A stretch of DNA of 64,000 bases from Chitinophagaceae bacterium (GTDB lineage: Bacteria; Bacteroidota; Bacteroidia; Chitinophagales; Chitinophagaceae), in the NCBI GenBank assembly GCA_016702745.1, contig JADJDJ010000002.1, positions 682,001 through 746,000 of the forward strand, read 5' to 3'. Below, piece after piece: positions 34,744 to 45,556 of the stretch (the first letter of the stretch is position 1; every line of letters starts with the position of its first letter). The position numbers and the translations under genes are program-made. The notes under the pieces are model-generated. The model ran no database searches, was not told the origin of the DNA, and saw nothing but the letters and a program-made list of their open reading frames with translations.

Positions 34744-35573
34744 TTATTTTGTGTACTTTTTCATCAATTCTTGTATACGATCTTTCAATATTTGATTTCC
34801 AGAGGAAATTGAAAGGCCATAATTTATATTATTAGGGAATCCTCGAAATTTTTTGAAAACTATTTCAGTAAGCTCTTTTCCTATTGCGTATTCACGATCT
34901 TCAAGTTCACAGGATAAAAAGTCTCGAGTTGCACCGATTAACAAATCAGAGAACTGAAGCATATTTGAATGATTCATTGAAGCAAATAAGACTGTATCAT
35001 GGAAGCCTACACTTTTAAGGGTTCCAGAAAAATAGTCTTGTCCAGCAGGTGTCTTACCACGCCAATAGGCGTAATAATATTCATGATTAAATCGTTTTGG
35101 ATTATTCCCATCTGGCCAATCCAGTATTACTTGTGTAACATTGACTTTTCGGGTTTGTACTTCTAGTGAAGTTCGCATTAATACATTGTTAAATGCATAT
35201 CCCAATAGATCATATTTTTTGACAGTGCTATCTTTTTGTCAGGTTGATAGTGTTGGATAATAGCAATAATAATTGTATAATCAATTTCAAGTGAACGTTT
35301 GAATAACTCGGTACGCCATTGAGCGGAATCTTTTAAAAAAATCTCATATTCGGCACTTAAATTAAATTCCTCATACTTCTTCTTTAAATCTTTCATATTA
35401 AACTTAAGCGGAAGATCAGGGTCAAAGTATCGACTCTTAATTTCCCTCATAATCGAAGTTAATTTACTTTCCTCTTCATGACCTATTAGAAGGCCACCCA
35501 TGACTATTGTGTCCTTATTCTTAGAACTTGGAACTACTTTAAATTCTGTATGGTCTAAATAGTATTTTGTCAT
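34744..35573 (-). pseudogene. DUF3800-like protein, one frameshift
   Basis: The two overlapping frames join into one protein of about 276 residues if one A is added to the A6 run at 35215-35220. This gives IALSKKYDLLGYAFNNVL. DUF3800 features are the N-terminal YYLDHTEF (position of the usual DESG), LPLKFNMKDLKK, VILDWPDGNN and LQFSDLLIGATRDFL, the last matching the LQxADxxAG motif. DUF3800 is an RNase-H-like family often found in defence islands; its role here is inference. Confidence 0.7.
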
Positions 35574-35818
35574 TTTTGTCTTTCAAGTATACCGCGTAAT
35601 ATGTTTTATTTTCTATAACTGAGTATGATTAATACGCCCATATGAAAGATTCCGGAATTTTTGATAAGGTTAAATTTTAAGAAATGAAGCTGAGCTTAAT
35701 TCATCCAGCCCCGAACCGTAGAACAGTAGATTACCGCAGCTGATTGCTCAATGTCAAACCCCACTATTGGCAATACCAATGTTGTACGAAGTTGTTAGAG
35801 TTTTCTTTTTTTTATTGT

Positions 35819-38543
35819 CTATTTCCGTTGTCTTTGAATAACCGAAATAAATTTCTCAGCCAGTTCAATTATTTTCTTGTCTTTTATTAAAAACTTTTCT
35901 TCTTTCTTGGTAGTCGAATTGTCAATTATTTGGATAAGGAATTCGTGAAATTCTTTACCACCTTCTTCCTTTTCAAATTCTTGCTTGACCACCGGAGAAT
36001 CTAAATGAGTTTTAATTATATCCCATTTATTATCGAAATAATAAAGAAGAAAAGGGTCTAAGTGGAAATACTGACCTTCAAAGGAAGGTTCAGGATGTTC
36101 ACGAAGAAGGTATTTTTGAAATATTCGAATTTGTGAGATAAAATAAAACCCTGCATAGTTTCATTTGCTTCTTTAGTTATAACAATTTGTCTAGTCCCGG
36201 ATTCAATTTCTTTTAAATTTTTCAAGTAGTAATTGAAAAGCTCCATATCAAACTCACTTACTTCTTCCATTTTGTCTTTTAGACAATTCAATAAAATAAC
36301 CTGCAAATCATCTTTATGTTTTCCTAGTATGGATTCTTCGTCATCCTGCCCTTCTTTGTTAATAATTTTAAATAGCTCATCGCCGGCTATTTCGGATCTG
36401 GTCTTTAAATGGTACTTGGTGTCTTTGAGAATAGAAAGTAAAAAGGAAGAATAGTCCTCATTATTATCTGGATAAAAATCTTCAACAATACTTTTATTGC
36501 GAAGTATATTCTTAATTTGGAATAATGTATTGTATTTATCTACCGGGTCATATTTTGAAATGTAAAAGAGAGATTTTAGTATTATTTCAAATTCACTTTT
36601 TGAAGTAAACTCTACTTGCGAGTCTAGAAAATTTCTAAGATCATCAAATGTTTCTTGATTGACAGACTCGTCTATAACTTCAATGATTTGATCTATATCC
36701 TGGGCTTTTAATGCGGATTCTATTTTCTCTAATTGAATTAATTTGGGAGCTTGATATGTAAAGTAGATGTCAAAATACCGAGGATATTTAATAGACCTAA
36801 AATATATTTTCCTTTTCGAGTTAAATATGCTGTCTAAAATTACTCGGATGACCTCTTTATCACTTAGTTTAACATTTATTGCCTTTGCGGTTTCATAAGT
36901 AATAAAATCGTCGTAGTCATCAAAATCAAAGTCGTATTTCTCATCTACTACAGTTAAAAATCTTTTCTGTGATATAAGTTGATATATACTTAAATACTTT
37001 ACTTTTAAAATTTCTAACAATACAATTTCGTAAATGTCTGCAAATTTCCCAATTGATTCAAATGAAACTTTGAATGAATTTACAAACCGTACTACATCTC
37101 GTATATTTTGAAATACCTTAAAAAGTAGACTATCATCAGTTCGCTCTGACCTAAAGAAAAAATCCGATAAATCAGCTGGATTAGTTTGGCTTGCTCCTGG
37201 TTTTGGGGATATAAGAACATTAATAGCTAGTATCTCATTGATGGCTAATTGTATTTTATCAAAGCCGTATGCAAGAGGTTTATATTCTTTGATTTGCTCT
37301 TCTAGGAATTGAATAAGTATATTTTTCTGAAATGTCGGGAGCGTAATTTCCAATTGTACAATTTTCTCCAAATATTCTTCCTTACTGGATATTAAATTCT
37401 TTTTTTCAATGGTGTTTAGCACATAATTATGATCATATGCAACAACAAAAAGGTGTTTCTGAAATTTGCTGTATTTCTAATTAGCTTTAAAACATCAATT
37501 AATTCGTCGCCAGTTAGCCTATCTAAATCATCAACAAAGACTATTATTTTTTTCTGGATTCTATCTAAGGAGTTGTTAATTTCATCAAATAGCTCGGTAA
37601 GTGTACTCTCACTTGCTATCGAATCAACTGCTAATTCAACAAGTTTGGAAAAAACATTATCGTCAAGTTTAGTGAGGTCTTTTCCATACTTTTTTACTTT
37701 TTTTGAAAGTTGCAAATCATACTTGCTTATCGAAGAAGATAATTCGTTAAAAAAATCCTGAACTATTTTTTTATCATCAAAATTTTTCCATGGATTATAT
37801 CTTACAATTATTATATTATTTATTCTTTGATAAAGGCGATCAATTTCAGTAGCATCGAGCAAATCTGATGACCTGATTGCATTCATTTTAAAATCTTGAC
37901 TGTTATTTATTTTAAAAAACTCTTCTAGTAGCAATAAAAACCCTGACTTGCCAAAGCCCCAAGGTGAGTTAATTGCTATAACAAATGATTTCTTTAGGGA
38001 ATTCGTGCCAAGTATTTTTAATCCTATTTTGTGAGCATAATTTTGTCGACTAAGAATATCCTTACTTACCTCTGGATTGAAGTTGTCTTCAATGAAACCA
38101 TATATAGATTCGCCTTTATCTTTGGAATTATAATATTTGAACTTTGTTATAACTAGTAAAAAACAAAAGAATAGTATATCTAAATATTTGATTGAGGATA
38201 TTAGTTGGAATGATTCAAAGTTATAAACATTTGAAAATCTAAAAACCAATAAATAACAAAGAGTTACAAGGACTAAGTTTACCCAAGAGTTTATGCAAGG
38301 GAGTAATTTTCGCCAAACTAAAAGGTATAATAGCCATGCTAAACAGCCCACGAATAGAAAAATGGAAAATAGATCGAGATTGATTTCCTTTTTAATCTGA
38401 TCAATTCCAAACGGTGCAATTATGAATTTGTCGATTCCTAAATAGACAAATATTCGAAGAAAAAAAATGGCTACTACTAATGAAAAAACTGTCAGGAAAT
38501 TTCTAATTCTAAACTCCTGTAAATATGAAATGCGTTTCTTCAA
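35819..38543 (-). pseudogene. Membrane KAP-family P-loop NTPase, two frameshifts
   Basis: One protein of about 908 residues results when one base is added at runs 37447-37451 and 36113-36117. This restores FFVVAYDHNYVLNTIEKKNL and FEYFKKYLLREHPEP. It has four N-terminal transmembrane helices (about 16-36, 57-77, 84-101, 116-133), Walker A SPWGFGKS (193-200), the KAP motif RYNPWKNFDD and Walker B KIIVFVDDLDRL (about 332-343). A long helical C-terminal part follows. KAP NTPases are often linked to phage exclusion; that role is inferred. Strongly AT-rich, unlike the flanking 40-44 kb genes. Confidence 0.8.
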
Positions 38544-38781
38544 TTAAGTAATGGTTTATTTAGATTCTACAAATTTGTAGACTCTCAAAAAAATTCGTAC
38601 AACTATTAAATATACGAAAATTTCCTCCCCATCTCTCGAACACCAATTTCCCAAAACCATTTTAATTCAGGCACATGGACTTATATCCGCAATTAAGAAT
38701 TACTTCACCAATAAACTTGCGATATTGAAAACGTGATAGTAAGAATAAAATAAAGGAAGTCCCGTATGCTACACTGATTCC
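38544..38781. other. AT-rich gene-free gap
   Basis: No gene is seen. It holds a hairpin CTACAAATTTGTAG (38566-38579), TTCGTACAAC (38594-38603, inverted copy at 35781-35790), and at 38601-38630 a segment resembling 34506-34533. It marks the border between AT-rich accessory genes and the more GC-rich genes that follow. Confidence 0.5.
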
Positions 38782-40200
38782 CTACAACGTAATATCAAAC
38801 TCATTCGCTCCCCCCGCCTTCACAGTAATCTTCCGGCTCACGGGTTTTACCAGCTCGGGTTGTAGTTTTTTTCCAAAGAAATTGCCCGGATCCCATTTGC
38901 CGTTTTTGTTGCGGTCGTAGAGGATGCGCAGTTCGTATTCGCCGGGAGGGAAGAGGGCCTTGCTGATTTCATTGCCGGTTAAAGGGATGGACTGATAGAG
39001 TACATCATTGCTTAGTAACTGCAGGACCGGGTTCAGCTGGATATCCAGGTTTTTGAAACGGATTTTGAAAGAGCCGTATTCAGAGAGTTTCTTAGTAAGG
39101 AAGGTTAAGGTATCCGTCTTGAGTAATTTTTTGCCGGCACTGTCAGCTGCAAATTCCTTGTCCATCACGAGGTGATAACTGGTATTTTCTTTCCAGGTAT
39201 TAAACAGGGTCAAGTGCCGGCCCAGGGTATCCAGCTCAAAACGGTAGGACGAGGCTGGGTTAAAAACAGAATCCGTATATAAACGGATCTTGAGGGAATC
39301 AAATGTTTTCAGCGGTTCTTCAAAGCTCATGATAAAATCCTTCAGCAGATCATGCTGGCCGGCTGATAGATTGGTAGTATATTTCAAACGGCTCTCTCCG
39401 CTAGTGTTTTTCTTTGGCCGGTTGGCATTCAGCGCAGTGGCCAGGTTCGCCGCCGTGGGTGCCGCCGATCCGGCATAAGCATATAAAGTAACGGGTGCAT
39501 TTTTACCAGATATACGCACCGCCGAATCCGCAAAGGCAAAGAGCTGCTTCTCACTCATGTACCTCCTGGTGCCGCCATCATCTTTCAGGGCATAGAGATA
39601 ATAAGTCTTGGGAGGGAGGTTGGTAAAGACAAAATTCCCTTTGTTATCCAGCCTCGTAATATAACGGGGTTTCTCCTTCACTACGGCAGAGTCATCACCA
39701 GTGCTATGTAACATCACGAGTAGGGTGGTATCGGTCTTGCCATTTTCTGCCAGCACTACATTACCCTTTAATTCCAATGAATCAATATAAGGACCGGTTG
39801 AAAAAGTATAATTGAAATTCTTCAGCACATTGCCCTCGGTAAAATCCTTGATGGCTTCCCCAAACTGCAGGGTATAAGTGGTATTGCTTTCCAGACTGTC
39901 CTTCATCCTCACGGTAACCGTCTTCAGCTTGAAACTTACATCCGGAAAATTTTTGGGCAGGGGAGAAATGATCAGGGCCTGCTGTACATTCTGCAGCTCC
40001 ACAAATTCATCAAAGTTCAGGGTCACCTTCGTGCTCTTTACATTGCGGCTGGAATCGGCGGGGGTGGCTGATTCGAGTATCGGCGGCAAAGAATCCCTCG
40101 GTCCTCCCGATGGCGGTACAATATTGGCACAGCCCGGCAGGGTATATAATTGCTGCACAGCCAGCAGTACCATCAGCAATACAAAAAGGAATTTTTTCAT
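38782..40200 (-). CDS. Ig-like domain lipoprotein
   Basis: From Met 40200 the 472-residue protein has a lipoprotein signal (FLFVLLMVLLAVQQLYTLPGC). It continues NIVPPSGGPRDSLPP and an SbsA-type bacterial Ig-like domain (NVKSTKVTLNFDEFVEL, TYTLQFGEAIKDFTEGN). A carboxypeptidase-regulatory-like region follows (VFTNLPPKTYYLYALKDDGG), then a C-terminal region. The C-x-N-I-x-P-P-x-GG start is common in a Bacteroidota family of outer-membrane lipoproteins of unknown function. It is followed after 81 bases (upstream) by the UvrD gene. Confidence 0.85.
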   Translation of the reverse strand: MKKFLFVLLMVLLAVQQLYTLPGCANIVPPSGGPRDSLPPILESATPADSSRNVKSTKVTLNFDEFVELQNVQQALIISPLPKNFPDVSFKLKTVTVRMKDSLESNTTYTLQFGEAIKDFTEGNVLKNFNYTFSTGPYIDSLELKGNVVLAENGKTDTTLLVMLHSTGDDSAVVKEKPRYITRLDNKGNFVFTNLPPKTYYLYALKDDGGTRRYMSEKQLFAFADSAVRISGKNAPVTLYAYAGSAAPTAANLATALNANRPKKNTSGESRLKYTTNLSAGQHDLLKDFIMSFEEPLKTFDSLKIRLYTDSVFNPASSYRFELDTLGRHLTLFNTWKENTSYHLVMDKEFAADSAGKKLLKTDTLTFLTKKLSEYGSFKIRFKNLDIQLNPVLQLLSNDVLYQSIPLTGNEISKALFPPGEYELRILYDRNKNGKWDPGNFFGKKLQPELVKPVSRKITVKAGGANEFDITL

Positions 40201-40281
40201 GAACACCGCAAATGTCTGCAAACTTAACGGGTTTCCACGGAAAGGAGGCGGCGCATCCACCCGGATTCACTGAAAATCCTG

Positions 40282-43200
40282 TTAATCCTCCGTTTCATCC
40301 GCTCCGATATCGTGGAGGGCAATGGCCAGGTTATTTGTTTTGACAAAATTGCACCAGTGACAATCCTCCTTGCCACAACCGGTATAGAATTCCCGCTGCT
40401 GTATTTTTTCCCAGGCACTGGTGACCTGGTTCGTAACGGTATCAATATCTTCCGGACTGATCACTACTTTTTCCTTGCGGTATTGCTTCTTCTTATCCGG
40501 TTCTATAAAATCAAATTCCGTACTGATCACTTTCCATCCCTTCTGCTCATAATTATCCACCAGGATTTTATAAAATACTGCCTGTCTCCAGTAATCGCCG
40601 CCCAACGGTAACTTGTCAGATGGCCCCTTGATCTTGGGAATGGCTTTGTCCGGATCACCGGTTTTATAATCCACCACATTCACCGATTTGCCGTCAAATT
40701 CCAGTTTATCAATCTTGCCCTTGATGGGCACACCCCTGATCGTCACATTTCGGATATTCCGTTCAATGGATACCACTTTATTGAACTGGGTGATATAGGT
40801 ATCGTAAGATTTATCCAGGATATCCTGTCCATTCTCCATTCTTCGGGCAAACTGTTCTTTTGTAAAACTTTCCCGGTGCCGGTGCATGTACCATTCAAAA
40901 TCGGCGATAAAGGTTTTTTTATCCGGAAACTGTTCCTTCGGATCTTCCTGCATTTTGCGAAACAGTTTTTCCAGTGCCCAGTGTACCGATGATCCAAATT
41001 CGGTAGCATCGTTTTTGGAAAAAGGGATACGGATCACATGTTTGAAATAAAATTCCAGCGGACATTTCAGGTACTGGTTCAATGCCGTTACATTCATTAC
41101 AAATTTATCCAGCACCCTGCCCACAAACTGTTCTTCCAGCTGACTGATCTCCGGTGCCTGTGCTTCCCCAAAACTCAAGGCGGCAAACTGTGCAATCACT
41201 TCGGGATCTACTATCACGGGTACAATCGGCAACTCATGCTGATCCCTGATCTCGGCAATAAACATAGAGGGCTCCAGCTCCTTGCCATCATTGCGGAAAC
41301 GGCTGTAAGAAATATTGAGATGTTGTTCGGCCCTCGTGAGTGCCACATAAAACAAACGGCGCAGTTCTTCTTCCTCACTGGAAGCCGGAGCGGAAGAGAA
41401 GATCGTATCCGGTAATTTATAACCACCACCGGGTTTTCTTTTCTTTTCCCAGAAACCGGAATTGGTACCGGCAAGGAAGACATATTCAAATTCCAGTCCC
41501 TTGGAACCATGGGCCGTCATCAGGTTCACGCCTTTATCACTGCCGCTTACCTGTACCAGGGGCAGACTGATTCCCTCATGTTCCATCATATCAATCAGGT
41601 TCACCAATCCTTCCAGACTGAGCAGGGGATTGCGATGGGTTTCATCCTTGATAAAATCATAGAGCGCGGTGAGTATTTCCAGCTGCCAGTGTTTATCCGG
41701 GCTTTGCATGATATGGGTCAGTACCCCGGCTTCTCTTACCAGCTGATCAAATAACTGCCGCAGACTGTGATTGGATACATCACTCATCAGTTGTTCGATC
41801 ACGGCGGATGCTTTGATCAGTCCGCTGTGCAAACCGGTGCTGAATAAATCCTTCGGCGGAGCGGCTGCTTTTTCAGCAAGTATCCGGCGCATCGAGGTTT
41901 TATCACCACCATATCTTTTCTCGGCCGCTTCCACACTTAGTTTGGCCACTTCGAGGGAAGGAATATGGAACCAGTCGAAATGCAGGATCTCAAATAACAT
42001 TTCATCACCGCTATAAGCCACATCGTGTTCGGAGGCGAGGTAGCGGAGTAATAATAATATTTTCCGGGTGAGGGGCAGTTCCAGCAGGTTGAGATGCCGC
42101 TTGCTGTACACCGGTACTTTTAATAATTTAAAATACTGGGCCAGTTCTTCCCCGTATTTATTTTCCTTGTAGATGATGCCGATTCTTCCGGCAGGAACCC
42201 CTTTGGCCACCAGTTGCTGTACTTCATAGGCGATACCGGTCATTTCCAGTCGCTGTGTTTCATATTCCCGGATCTGTGGTAATAACTGCAGATTTTTTAG
42301 TTCCTCTTTGCTGGACAACAGTTCCTTGCTCAACCCGTCAATTTTTTTCACCAGTCTTTCATCATTGCGGTTGATCAGTGTTTTGGATACATCGAGGATG
42401 GGCTGGGTGGAGCGGTAATTATTGGTGAGCACCACGGTGAGCAAGTCATCGCGGTACTGGTGGGCAAAATCCATCATGTTCTCCACGTTGGCACCCTGGA
42501 AGCGGTAAATACTCTGGTCATCATCACCCACCACAAATACATTGGGCTGATCCCAGTAACTGATCAGCAGTTCCACGAGGCGGTTCTGGGTACCGCTGGT
42601 ATCCTGGTATTCATCTACCAGTATGTATTGAAATTTTTCCTGGTAAGCAGACAGGAGATTTTTATTTTCTTCAAAAGCCCTGATCACCCAGTTGATCATA
42701 TCATCAAAATCATAGCGGTTGCGTTTGCGCATCAGTTGCTGAAAGCGTTCAAATTCATTCACGGCGGCCCGGAGTTTTTCCATCTTCTCCTGTTCCTCAT
42801 TGATCTTTTCCTGTTTCAGGTCACCGGCATTGAAATTCTTGTATTTTCTTTTATAGATGAACTCATCGCGGTTGGGCAGGTCATTGAGATAGGCATCAAT
42901 TCTTTCATTGATAAAGGCAGGGGTCCAGCCTTCTTTTTTCATGGTACTGAAAAGCGACTGCAGGTTATTCACTTCGAAATAGACATCTCCACGATATCTT
43001 TTCAAAGGATGATTTTTCGGGAAGGAATCAATCAGTTCCTTGAAGAGCTGTACTTTCTCAAGATCGGAAATTGGATCGAGGGCCGTCTTTTCAAACCAGG
43101 AGAGATTTTCCTGGATCACATCATTACAAAAAGCATGGAAAGTGCTGATATTTACTTTATAGGCATCGGGGCCGATAAAACGGAGCAGTCTTTTGCGCAT

Positions 43201-43434
43201 GGCCACCACACCGGCATCGGTATAAGTGAGACAAAGAATATTTTCAGGAGCGGCATCAGTATCTAATAAAATTCTGCCGATGCGGCTGGCGAGGATCTGG
43301 GTCTTGCCCGTACCCGGTCCGGCGATCACCATCACGGGACCTTCGATATGATCAACGGCCAGGCGTTGCTGTTCATTGAGTTTTTCGTATTCCTCTCTGA
43401 ATTTTTTTTCAAGCTGTTCTTTGTTCACCGACAT
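40282..43434 (-). CDS. UvrD/PcrA-type helicase fused to Fe-S PD-(D/E)XK nuclease
   Basis: The 1050-residue superfamily 1A helicase has Walker A AGPGTGKTQILASRI (39-45), Walker B YILVDEYQDTSG, motif III VGDDDQSIYRFQGA, motif IV NNYRSTQPIL and motif VI FYVALTRAEQHL. A C-terminal RecB-like nuclease follows with GSSVHWALEKLFRK and VNVVDYKTG, framed by cysteines (YLKCPLEFYFK and CGKEDCHWC), which suggests an iron-sulfur cluster as in AddB/AdnA-type nucleases. Likely role: double-strand break processing. Length and frame are intact. Confidence 0.92.
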   Translation of the reverse strand: MSVNKEQLEKKFREEYEKLNEQQRLAVDHIEGPVMVIAGPGTGKTQILASRIGRILLDTDAAPENILCLTYTDAGVVAMRKRLLRFIGPDAYKVNISTFHAFCNDVIQENLSWFEKTALDPISDLEKVQLFKELIDSFPKNHPLKRYRGDVYFEVNNLQSLFSTMKKEGWTPAFINERIDAYLNDLPNRDEFIYKRKYKNFNAGDLKQEKINEEQEKMEKLRAAVNEFERFQQLMRKRNRYDFDDMINWVIRAFEENKNLLSAYQEKFQYILVDEYQDTSGTQNRLVELLISYWDQPNVFVVGDDDQSIYRFQGANVENMMDFAHQYRDDLLTVVLTNNYRSTQPILDVSKTLINRNDERLVKKIDGLSKELLSSKEELKNLQLLPQIREYETQRLEMTGIAYEVQQLVAKGVPAGRIGIIYKENKYGEELAQYFKLLKVPVYSKRHLNLLELPLTRKILLLLRYLASEHDVAYSGDEMLFEILHFDWFHIPSLEVAKLSVEAAEKRYGGDKTSMRRILAEKAAAPPKDLFSTGLHSGLIKASAVIEQLMSDVSNHSLRQLFDQLVREAGVLTHIMQSPDKHWQLEILTALYDFIKDETHRNPLLSLEGLVNLIDMMEHEGISLPLVQVSGSDKGVNLMTAHGSKGLEFEYVFLAGTNSGFWEKKRKPGGGYKLPDTIFSSAPASSEEEELRRLFYVALTRAEQHLNISYSRFRNDGKELEPSMFIAEIRDQHELPIVPVIVDPEVIAQFAALSFGEAQAPEISQLEEQFVGRVLDKFVMNVTALNQYLKCPLEFYFKHVIRIPFSKNDATEFGSSVHWALEKLFRKMQEDPKEQFPDKKTFIADFEWYMHRHRESFTKEQFARRMENGQDILDKSYDTYITQFNKVVSIERNIRNVTIRGVPIKGKIDKLEFDGKSVNVVDYKTGDPDKAIPKIKGPSDKLPLGGDYWRQAVFYKILVDNYEQKGWKVISTEFDFIEPDKKKQYRKEKVVISPEDIDTVTNQVTSAWEKIQQREFYTGCGKEDCHWCNFVKTNNLAIALHDIGADETED

Positions 43435-43586
43435 GGGGCTGTATTCCTGATTAGTGAGACGAATTTAGGTCAATATTCAGCAAAACAGTGGCAGCGGTTG
43501 GTGAAATGATTTACCGGTTTGGGGTATTGTCGGGGGCCGGGGACTGGTTTACCTTTCCTTTATTAAAAACCTTTAAACCTTCTATT

Positions 43587-44498
43587 ATGAAACTTCGCGT
43601 AACGATTGACATTTTCAGTGGCCGTCCCAATCCGGTGATTGAGATTGAGGATGCGGCGGCAAGCAAAATCATGGACCTGTTGAGCAATGCATCCCGGATG
43701 AAAAAAATCACGAACAAAACGGCACAAGCGCCCGGGAACCTGGGATACCGGGGGATGATTATTGAACAATTGGGCAGGGCTTCTAAAGATTTGCCAGCCA
43801 GATTGCAGTTAACCCATCAGCACTTTTTTACCGGCGACAGTTATTCTGAGATTGCCGGGGATGCATTAGAGGAACTGGTATTGGGTAAACTGGGTCGTTT
43901 TACGGGTACTGGTGATAAAACGGAGTTCCGGCAATACCTGGAAAGGGAAATGAAACGTTTTCGGAACAAATATGAGGAGATATCCCGTATTCCTTCTGTA
44001 TTATGGCCGCCACTGATTGGGAAAGCTTGTTTCTGTGCACCGGATCCGGATCTGGCCTGGTGGAATGATGGTGCTTCGATTCAGGGTAACAACAACTGTT
44101 ATAACTATGCCAGCGATTACCGGAGTTATACTTATGCCCAACCGGGTAAGGCGGCAGGACAACAATACACTTCACTTTCCGGATGTTCCGTTGCAGCGGG
44201 ATCAAGGAGTGCAAAGGATGGAGCGATTGCGGATCAGCTGGTGGATTTACCGGATGCAGATAATAAATGTCCGAAGAAGGGACACCTGGTAGCGCTGGTG
44301 ATTGCACCGAATTCAGATTTTCACTGGTTCCGTAAGGGCCCGAATGGAAGATGGAGTCATAAACCTGGAAGTACCGCAGCCCGGATCACGGACAATGCTA
44401 ACAATTTAATTACCGATCCAAGGACAGCAGATCGTGGTCCCTATACACAATTCTGTACCTTTATGCAGGTCATACACGGCCATATAAAAATTGCCTGA
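43587..44498 (+). CDS. SGRxNP-domain protein with predicted Cys/His hydrolase-like domain
   Basis: From Met 43587 the 303-residue protein has an N-terminal domain with TIDIFSGRPNPVIEIED and LGYRGMIIEQ. A C-terminal domain has NNNCYNYASDYRSYTYAQPG, GHLVALVIAPNSDFHWFRKG, WSHKPGSTAARITDN and DPRTADRGPYTQFCTF. A fixed Cys followed by conserved His residues resembles papain-like or NlpC-type folds, but this is inference. I know sequences of this type only as uncharacterised. The next gene overlaps its stop and repeats the first domain. Confidence 0.75.
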   Translation: MKLRVTIDIFSGRPNPVIEIEDAAASKIMDLLSNASRMKKITNKTAQAPGNLGYRGMIIEQLGRASKDLPARLQLTHQHFFTGDSYSEIAGDALEELVLGKLGRFTGTGDKTEFRQYLEREMKRFRNKYEEISRIPSVLWPPLIGKACFCAPDPDLAWWNDGASIQGNNNCYNYASDYRSYTYAQPGKAAGQQYTSLSGCSVAAGSRSAKDGAIADQLVDLPDADNKCPKKGHLVALVIAPNSDFHWFRKGPNGRWSHKPGSTAARITDNANNLITDPRTADRGPYTQFCTFMQVIHGHIKIA

Positions 44499-44838
44499 CA
44501 CTACAAATATCATCACCGCAACAGTTTGTCTTTATTCCGGCAAGATCAATCCCTCCTGGGCGATGAGAACCGAGGAACTGGACAAACTGTTGCTGCATAT
44601 CCAATCCTTACCGGTAATCAATAAACCGGTGGAAACCATGATGGGTTATTCCGGTATACTGATTCATTCAGGCCAGGTACGGCTTGAAATATTCAATGAA
44701 AGGATCAGTCTCCGGGAAGATGGGGTGCAAGCCTACTATGCCGATCTGCACCGGAAGCTGGAATGTGATATCCTGAAAATGGCACCGGATGAATTGAAGG
44801 ATGAACTAAGAACGGGGGTTCCGCCCGGTATCTGGTAA
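44491..44838 (+). CDS. Stand-alone SGRxNP-domain protein
   Basis: The 115-residue protein starts at TTG 44491, overlapping the upstream TGA by several bases. It reads ATVCLYSGKINPSWAMRTEE, then MMGYSGILIHSG, aligning with the first domain of the preceding protein (IFSGRPNPV and LGYRGMII). The overlap and kinship suggest a functional pair, for example a binding partner or an immunity-like protein. That is speculation; function is unknown. Confidence 0.65.
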   Translation: MPDTTNIITATVCLYSGKINPSWAMRTEELDKLLLHIQSLPVINKPVETMMGYSGILIHSGQVRLEIFNERISLREDGVQAYYADLHRKLECDILKMAPDELKDELRTGVPPGIW

Positions 44839-44901
44839 GAAAAAGGGGTTTCTTTGAACTTAATATATGTTTTGGGGTTATTAGAGCAAACCCCAAGAAC
44901 C

Positions 44902-45372
44902 ATGGCGGCCCATACCATTTATAAAGTACAGCGATTACCGGTTTCTCTTGATACAGCCTGGGAATTTTTCAGCAATCCTGCTAACCTGCAGGCAATTACT
45001 CCGCCTGATATGGGTTTCAAAGTCGTTTCCAAATACCATGGTGCTTTGATGTATGCGGGGCAGATCATTGAATACAAGGTAAGACCTGTGTTAGGGATAC
45101 CGGTGTACTGGATGACTGAAATCACGCAGGTAAAGGACAAGCAATTCTTTATAGATGAACAGCGCTTTGGGCCTTATTCACTTTGGCATCACCAGCATCA
45201 TTTCAACGCCATCCCAGGTGGGGTGGAGATGACGGATATCATCCATTATAAGAATCCGCTGGGATTCATTGGCCGGATCGCCAATTCCCTTTTTATCAAG
45301 AAAAAACTGGAAGGCATTTTTCAATACCGTTTTCAAAAGGCGGAAGAGTTGTTTGGTGCGTGGAAGGGGTGA
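44902..45372 (+). CDS. SRPBCC family protein
   Basis: From Met 44902 the 156-residue protein has the START/helix-grip fold: VSLDTAWEFFSNPANLQAIT, MTEITQVKDKQFFIDEQRFG, WHHQHHFNAIPGGVEMTD and KKKLEGIFQYRFQKAEELF. These motifs match the group often annotated as 'cell division inhibitor' or CDP-paratose 2-epimerase-linked SRPBCC proteins. Probably a soluble ligand-binding protein. Start at 44854 would add 16 residues not seen in the family. Confidence 0.85.
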   Translation: MAAHTIYKVQRLPVSLDTAWEFFSNPANLQAITPPDMGFKVVSKYHGALMYAGQIIEYKVRPVLGIPVYWMTEITQVKDKQFFIDEQRFGPYSLWHHQHHFNAIPGGVEMTDIIHYKNPLGFIGRIANSLFIKKKLEGIFQYRFQKAEELFGAWKG

Positions 45373-45556
45373 TATGCTTGATGAGTAGCAATTTTAATGT
45401 TGTCGTGAAGGGCAGTCAAGGCTGGTATGACGTAGTCGAAAAGCGTTGTGAATTCAAAATACTCGGAGTCTTGTCACACTTTTGCAATATGTCATCCCCA
45501 ACACTTGCTGTTGAGGGTCTTTCGGAGGAGTTTGTTATTCGCTTAACATTTTAAAG

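Noticed and set aside
42460..43266. Plus-strand frame opposite the UvrD gene
   Set aside because: Shadow of the helicase frame; composition is Ile/Phe-rich with no family motif.
45360..45554. Short plus-strand frame after the SRPBCC gene
   Set aside because: It crosses dispersed palindromic repeats and has no coding character.
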